From positions 1 to 18,476 of the forward strand of contig JAHYYK010000043.1 in assembly GCA_019425005.1 (NCBI GenBank): a stretch of DNA of 18,476 nt, read 5' to 3'. Each line of letters begins with the position of its first letter. Within the stretch, counting starts at the first letter, position 1. This document shows positions 14,920 through 18,476 of this stretch, in pieces. Both the position numbers and the translations under genes were made by a program. Source of the stretch: Collinsella sp. GTDB taxonomy: Bacteria > Actinomycetota > Coriobacteriia > Coriobacteriales > Coriobacteriaceae. The notes below the pieces were generated by a model. It was not told the DNA's origin. It was given only the letters and a program-made list of their open reading frames with translations, and ran no database searches.

Positions 14920-17020
14920 CGATGAGGAAAAAGACCAGGTACGCGCTGCGTCCGACTTAGTTGCCATCGTGCAGGAAACGGTTGAGCTCAAGCCCCGCGG
15001 CCATGAGTTTTGGGGTTGCTGCCCCTTCCATGGCGAAAAGACGCCTTCTTTCCACATTATCCCCGCTACGCAGGTCTGGCACTGCTTTGGCTGCGGCGAA
15101 GGCGGCGACGTCTTCACCTATATCATGAAGCGCGAAAACCTGAGCTTTCCCGAGTCAATCCGCTATTTGGCCGATCGTGCGGGTATTGAGCTGCATGACA
15201 CCGGAGATCGTCGCGAGCGCGGTACCAAGCGTGCCCGCATCTACGATCTGTGTGCCGAGACCGCCCAGTTCTACCACACCATGCTTATGCGCGGTAAGGA
15301 CGGCCGTCCACGCGAGTACTTTGCCAGCCGTGGTATGGGTGGCGACGTCTGCCGCCGCTACTGCCTGGGCTTTGCACCGGGCCGCAACGCGCTGGTGTCG
15401 CACCTGTCCCAGGCGGGTTTTACCCCGCAGGAGATGATCGACGCCAACGTTGCCGTGAGCCGCGGGCGCGGGCGGCTTGCCGACCGCTTCTACGACCGCG
15501 TGATGTTTCCCATCTTTGACGAGCAGGGTCACAACATTGCCTTTGGCGGGCGCATCATGGGTGACGGCCAACCCAAGTACCTCAACACCGCCGAGACGAG
15601 CGTGTTCCATAAAAAGCGAAACCTCTATGGCTTTAACTGGGCCAAGGAGTTTATCGTCGCGCAGGATACGGCCATCGTGGTGGAGGGCTATACCGATTGT
15701 ATCGCCTGCTGGGAGGCGGGGATCAAAAACGTTGTCGCCACGCTGGGCACCGCGCTCACGGAGCATCACGTCAAGACGCTCACCCGCTTTGCCAAGCGTA
15801 TCGTGTATATGTTCGATGGCGATGCCGCGGGCCAGAAGGCCGCCCGTCGCGCGATTCAATTTATCGAGCAGGATTCGATGGACCTGCGCTGCGTGGTGCT
15901 GCCCGACGGCAACGACCCCATGGAGTTCATCACGGCGCATGGTGGACAGGAGCTTCAGGCGCGCATCGACGCTGCCGAGCCGCTCATGGACTTTGTCTAC
16001 CGTTCGCTGCAGGAGTCGAGTGACATCACCACGCCGGGCGGTCGTGCCAAGGCGCTGGAAGATGCGCTGACGCTTATCTATCCGCTGCGCGATAGCTATA
16101 TGATCGACACATACTTTATCCAGATTGCCGATCTGCTGGGTTTGGATCTGGAGACGGTTCGCGCGAGTTCGGGTCGCGTGTTTCGCGATGTCGCCAAGCG
16201 CGAAGATGCGGAACGACGTCGTGAGCAGAACTATGAACGCCAGCGGGCGCAAGCCGAGCGCTCTGGTAGCGCGGGCGGTCGGACGTCTGGTTCGCAGGGG
16301 GCATCTCGCGGTGCTTGGGCATCGGGCGCGACGCCGCCGGTGTCCGCGCCGGTCGAAGAAGAGCCGTATGACTACGTCCCGCTCGATGCCTACGGTGCCG
16401 CGCCCGTGGAGGTCGTCGACGACCTGCCGCCGATCGATGTGCCTGATGGTATGGGTGCTGTGCCTGTGACTGATGGTTCGGGCGCTCCGGCTGCGGCGGC
16501 GCCGATGGTTCTTACTGATCTTGAGCGCAAGTCCTTGGCAGGGGAGCGCGAGCTGTTGACGATGCTCACGAGCTACCCCGACCTGTTCCGCACGTATGCC
16601 GACCGCATCTGCTCTATCGAGTGGGTTGACCCACGTCACGAGTCCATCGCATGGGCCGTTCTGGCAACGCCGCCGGGAACCGATCCTGCAGCCTGCATGG
16701 ATGCGGCGCGCTCGGTCTGTCCCGAGGCGGCAACGCTTGTGAGTGCCGGGCGCATCTCCGCGACGAGCAAGCACCCCACCGAGACGAACATCGTGTTCAT
16801 GCTCGATACGCTCGAGCTCTACACCATCAAGCGCCGCATGCGTGCCGCACAGGCCAAGCTGCGCCAGGACCGTTCGCTCGATGATGAGGCCCGTCGCGCG
16901 TTGACCGTGCAGGCCGCGCAGGATTCGCAGCGTCAACGCGAGCTGCAAAAGTCTATCGGCGGCGTGGCGGACCCGTTCCGTTTGATCGGTCTGGAGGCCG
17001 CAGGCACCGAACAGGCCTAG
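14912..17020 (+). CDS. dnaG: DNA primase
   Basis: DnaG synthesises RNA primers at the replication fork. The product has 702 residues from a GTG start at 14912, supported by GGGGGTGA about ten bases upstream, and overlaps ribF by eight bases. The zinc-binding domain has Cys37, His40, Cys58 and Cys61 (CPFH and CFGC). The RNA polymerase domain includes YFASRGM and the YLNTAET segment. The TOPRIM core has the catalytic Glu258 in VEGYTD and Asp302/Asp304 in FDGDAAG. A long low-complexity linker (about 430-535), first Arg/Glu/Gln-rich then Gly/Ser and acidic Pro/Ala-rich, separates the core from the C-terminal helicase-binding helical domain (about 536-702). E. coli DnaG has 581 residues, so the extra length is mainly this linker. 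Its place directly after ribF is uncommon. Confidence 0.95.
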   Translation: MISDEEKDQVRAASDLVAIVQETVELKPRGHEFWGCCPFHGEKTPSFHIIPATQVWHCFGCGEGGDVFTYIMKRENLSFPESIRYLADRAGIELHDTGDRRERGTKRARIYDLCAETAQFYHTMLMRGKDGRPREYFASRGMGGDVCRRYCLGFAPGRNALVSHLSQAGFTPQEMIDANVAVSRGRGRLADRFYDRVMFPIFDEQGHNIAFGGRIMGDGQPKYLNTAETSVFHKKRNLYGFNWAKEFIVAQDTAIVVEGYTDCIACWEAGIKNVVATLGTALTEHHVKTLTRFAKRIVYMFDGDAAGQKAARRAIQFIEQDSMDLRCVVLPDGNDPMEFITAHGGQELQARIDAAEPLMDFVYRSLQESSDITTPGGRAKALEDALTLIYPLRDSYMIDTYFIQIADLLGLDLETVRASSGRVFRDVAKREDAERRREQNYERQRAQAERSGSAGGRTSGSQGASRGAWASGATPPVSAPVEEEPYDYVPLDAYGAAPVEVVDDLPPIDVPDGMGAVPVTDGSGAPAAAAPMVLTDLERKSLAGERELLTMLTSYPDLFRTYADRICSIEWVDPRHESIAWAVLATPPGTDPAACMDAARSVCPEAATLVSAGRISATSKHPTETNIVFMLDTLELYTIKRRMRAAQAKLRQDRSLDDEARRALTVQAAQDSQRQRELQKSIGGVADPFRLIGLEAAGTEQA

Positions 17021-17089
17021 ATGTTGTGGTCAACCAGCGTATTCTCGCCTATATCCAGTCCTCTTTTTGGGTATAGACGCCTATGTGTG

Positions 17090-17098
17090 TGCTAAAGT
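17090..17098 (+). promoter_or_regulatory. Possible extended -10 promoter of rpoD
   Basis: TGC followed by TAAAGT (17090-17098) fits an extended -10 element about 33 bases before the rpoD start. The only -35-like sequence, TTGGGT at 17067-17072, is too far (20 bases), so the call rests on the extended -10. rpoD may simply be read through from dnaG. A small AGTCC/GGACT hairpin follows at 17103-17115. Confidence 0.35.
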
Positions 17099-17130
17099 AT
17101 TGAGTCCTGTGGACTATGAAGGGAGAATCT

Positions 17131-18476
17131 GTGCCAAAAAAGACTGAGAGCACGGGTACTGGGCTGGAATCCTACGTTGCAAAGCTCATGGGCAACGGCT
17201 CAAACAGGACTTCGGTAACCGAGGACGAGATTCAGGTCGCCCTGAAGGATATCGATGTTTCTGACGAGCAGCTCACCGCGGTGTATTCCGCGCTGCGCAA
17301 CAGCGGCATCCAGATTATCTCCGCGAGCGGTAACGACGACGCCCCCATGGACGTCGACGATGACGATAACGATACCGATACCGACGATTTCGATGACGAC
17401 GACGAGCACGATTCCGGCTCGCTCGACGATCACGAGCTCAAGATGGCCCGTCAGGCCGATGCCGAGATGGGTTCTTCCAAGAGCAAGAAGAAGCGCACCG
17501 TGCGCACGTCCCGTTCACGCTCCCGCGTGCGTGGCATCGATGCCTCCACGGTGATGCTGACCGGCGATCCGGTTCGTATGTACCTCAAGGAGATCGGCAA
17601 GGTCGACCTGCTGACCGCCTCCGAAGAGGTCGATTTGGCCATGAAGATCGAGGCCGGTCTCGAGGCCACCGAGAAGCTCGAGGCTGCCGATGCCGGCGAG
17701 CTCGAGCTCACGCGTGCCGAGATGCGTCGTCTTACGCGCATTGAGAACGTGGGCCTCGAAGCCAAGCAGGCACTCATCAGCGCAAACCTGCGTCTGGTCG
17801 TCTCCATCGCCAAACGCTATGTCGGCCGCGGCATGCTGTTCCTTGACCTGATCCAGGAGGGCAACCTCGGTCTGATCCGCGCCGTCGAGAAGTTCGACTA
17901 CCAGAAGGGCTTTAAGTTCTCCACGTACGCCACGTGGTGGATCCGTCAGGCCATTACGCGCGCCATTGCCGATCAGGCCCGTACCATCCGTATTCCCGTG
18001 CATATGGTTGAGACTATCAACAAGCTCGTCCGCGTGCAGCGCCAGCTTCTCCAGGACCTGGGTCGCGACCCGACCCCCGAGGAGATCGGTGCCGAGATGG
18101 ACATGAGCGCCGACCGCGTCCGCGAGATCCAGAAGATCTCGCAGGAGCCCGTGTCGCTCGAGACCCCCATCGGCGAGGAAGAGGATTCCCAGCTGGGCGA
18201 CTTTATCGAGGACTCCCAGGCTATCGTTCCGCCCGATGCCGCCAGCTTCTCCATGCTGCAGGAGCAGCTCACTCAGGTGCTCGACTCGCTTGCCGATCGT
18301 GAGCGCAAGGTTATCGAGCTGCGCTTTGGCCTTGTCGACGGGCATCCCCGCACGCTCGAGGAAGTCGGCCGCGAGTTTGGCGTCACGCGCGAGCGTATCC
18401 GCCAGATCGAGTCCAAGACCTTGGCCAAGCTCCGCCACCCGAGCCGCAGCAGCAAGCTGAAGGACTACATCGAGTC
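17131..18476 (+). CDS. rpoD: Primary RNA polymerase sigma factor RpoD (3' end runs off the window)
   Basis: This is the main housekeeping sigma factor, which directs RNA polymerase to promoters. The frame is open from GTG 17131 to the window end (448 residues). The last visible residues, HPSRSSKLKDYIE, are typical of the sigma-70 terminus, so only a few codons should be missing. GTG was chosen because AAGGGAG ends five bases upstream; an in-frame ATG at 17116 is the alternative. A region 1.1-like helical segment (31-64) is followed by an Asp-rich stretch (71-100) and a Lys/Arg/Ser-rich stretch (117-134). Region 1.2 starts near 144 (DPVRMYLKEIG). Region 2 spans about 217-285 (DLIQEGNLGLIRAVEKFD and the YATWWIRQAI promoter-melting segment). 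Region 3 follows, then region 4 (about 378-448) with the VTRERIRQIES helix-turn-helix. It lies 110 bases after dnaG. Confidence 0.96.
   Translation, partial: MPKKTESTGTGLESYVAKLMGNGSNRTSVTEDEIQVALKDIDVSDEQLTAVYSALRNSGIQIISASGNDDAPMDVDDDDNDTDTDDFDDDDEHDSGSLDDHELKMARQADAEMGSSKSKKKRTVRTSRSRSRVRGIDASTVMLTGDPVRMYLKEIGKVDLLTASEEVDLAMKIEAGLEATEKLEAADAGELELTRAEMRRLTRIENVGLEAKQALISANLRLVVSIAKRYVGRGMLFLDLIQEGNLGLIRAVEKFDYQKGFKFSTYATWWIRQAITRAIADQARTIRIPVHMVETINKLVRVQRQLLQDLGRDPTPEEIGAEMDMSADRVREIQKISQEPVSLETPIGEEEDSQLGDFIEDSQAIVPPDAASFSMLQEQLTQVLDSLADRERKVIELRFGLVDGHPRTLEEVGREFGVTRERIRQIESKTLAKLRHPSRSSKLKDYIE

Noticed and set aside
1..18476. CRISPR arrays, tRNA or rRNA genes, prophage and IS elements
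   Set aside because: No regularly spaced repeats, cloverleaf-like sequences, rRNA segments, integrases or transposases were recognised on either strand.

Overview
This window looks like a chromosomal housekeeping region of a high-GC actinobacterium of the class Coriobacteriia, most likely Collinsella or a close relative. That placement is inferred from base composition, codon use, the style of the protein sequences and the gene order; no database search was possible. No phage, CRISPR array, IS transposase, tRNA or rRNA was seen.

Left part (1-2148): the 3' end of a DUF4956-type membrane protein is followed by a shortened homologue of the Cys/Met-metabolism PLP enzymes in which arginine replaces the catalytic lysine. 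Facing it is a small stand-alone ModE-type winged-helix regulator on the minus strand. The two convergent genes are separated by a roughly 155-base imperfect inverted repeat that resembles a miniature mobile or palindromic element.

Middle (2149-6770): guaB encodes an IMP dehydrogenase that strongly resembles the enzyme of the protozoan Tritrichomonas foetus, with the same 503-residue length and the same catalytic numbering (Cys319, Arg418, Tyr419). It has a candidate promoter with a 12-base palindrome just downstream. After it come a REP-like palindromic stretch and a clear intrinsic terminator. leuS follows; its leader is almost entirely one very long inverted repeat of about 234 bases ending beside the ribosome binding site. 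leuS ends in its own terminator.

Right part (6770-18476): a long gene cluster for translation, RNA turnover and information processing reads rimP-nusA-infB-rbfA-nrnA-truB-ribF-dnaG-rpoD. A near-consensus promoter lies upstream of rimP. Between promoter and rimP sits a textbook intrinsic terminator with a UUCG loop, suggesting attenuation of the whole operon, possibly through its own product NusA. NusA carries a C-terminal Cys/His zinc-finger-like tail, and the ylxR gene that normally lies between nusA and infB is missing. From rbfA onward the genes overlap or nearly touch. The usual rpsO-pnp genes after ribF are replaced by dnaG and rpoD, so the nusA-infB operon and the macromolecular synthesis operon are joined. 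rpoD runs off the window end within a few residues of its expected stop.
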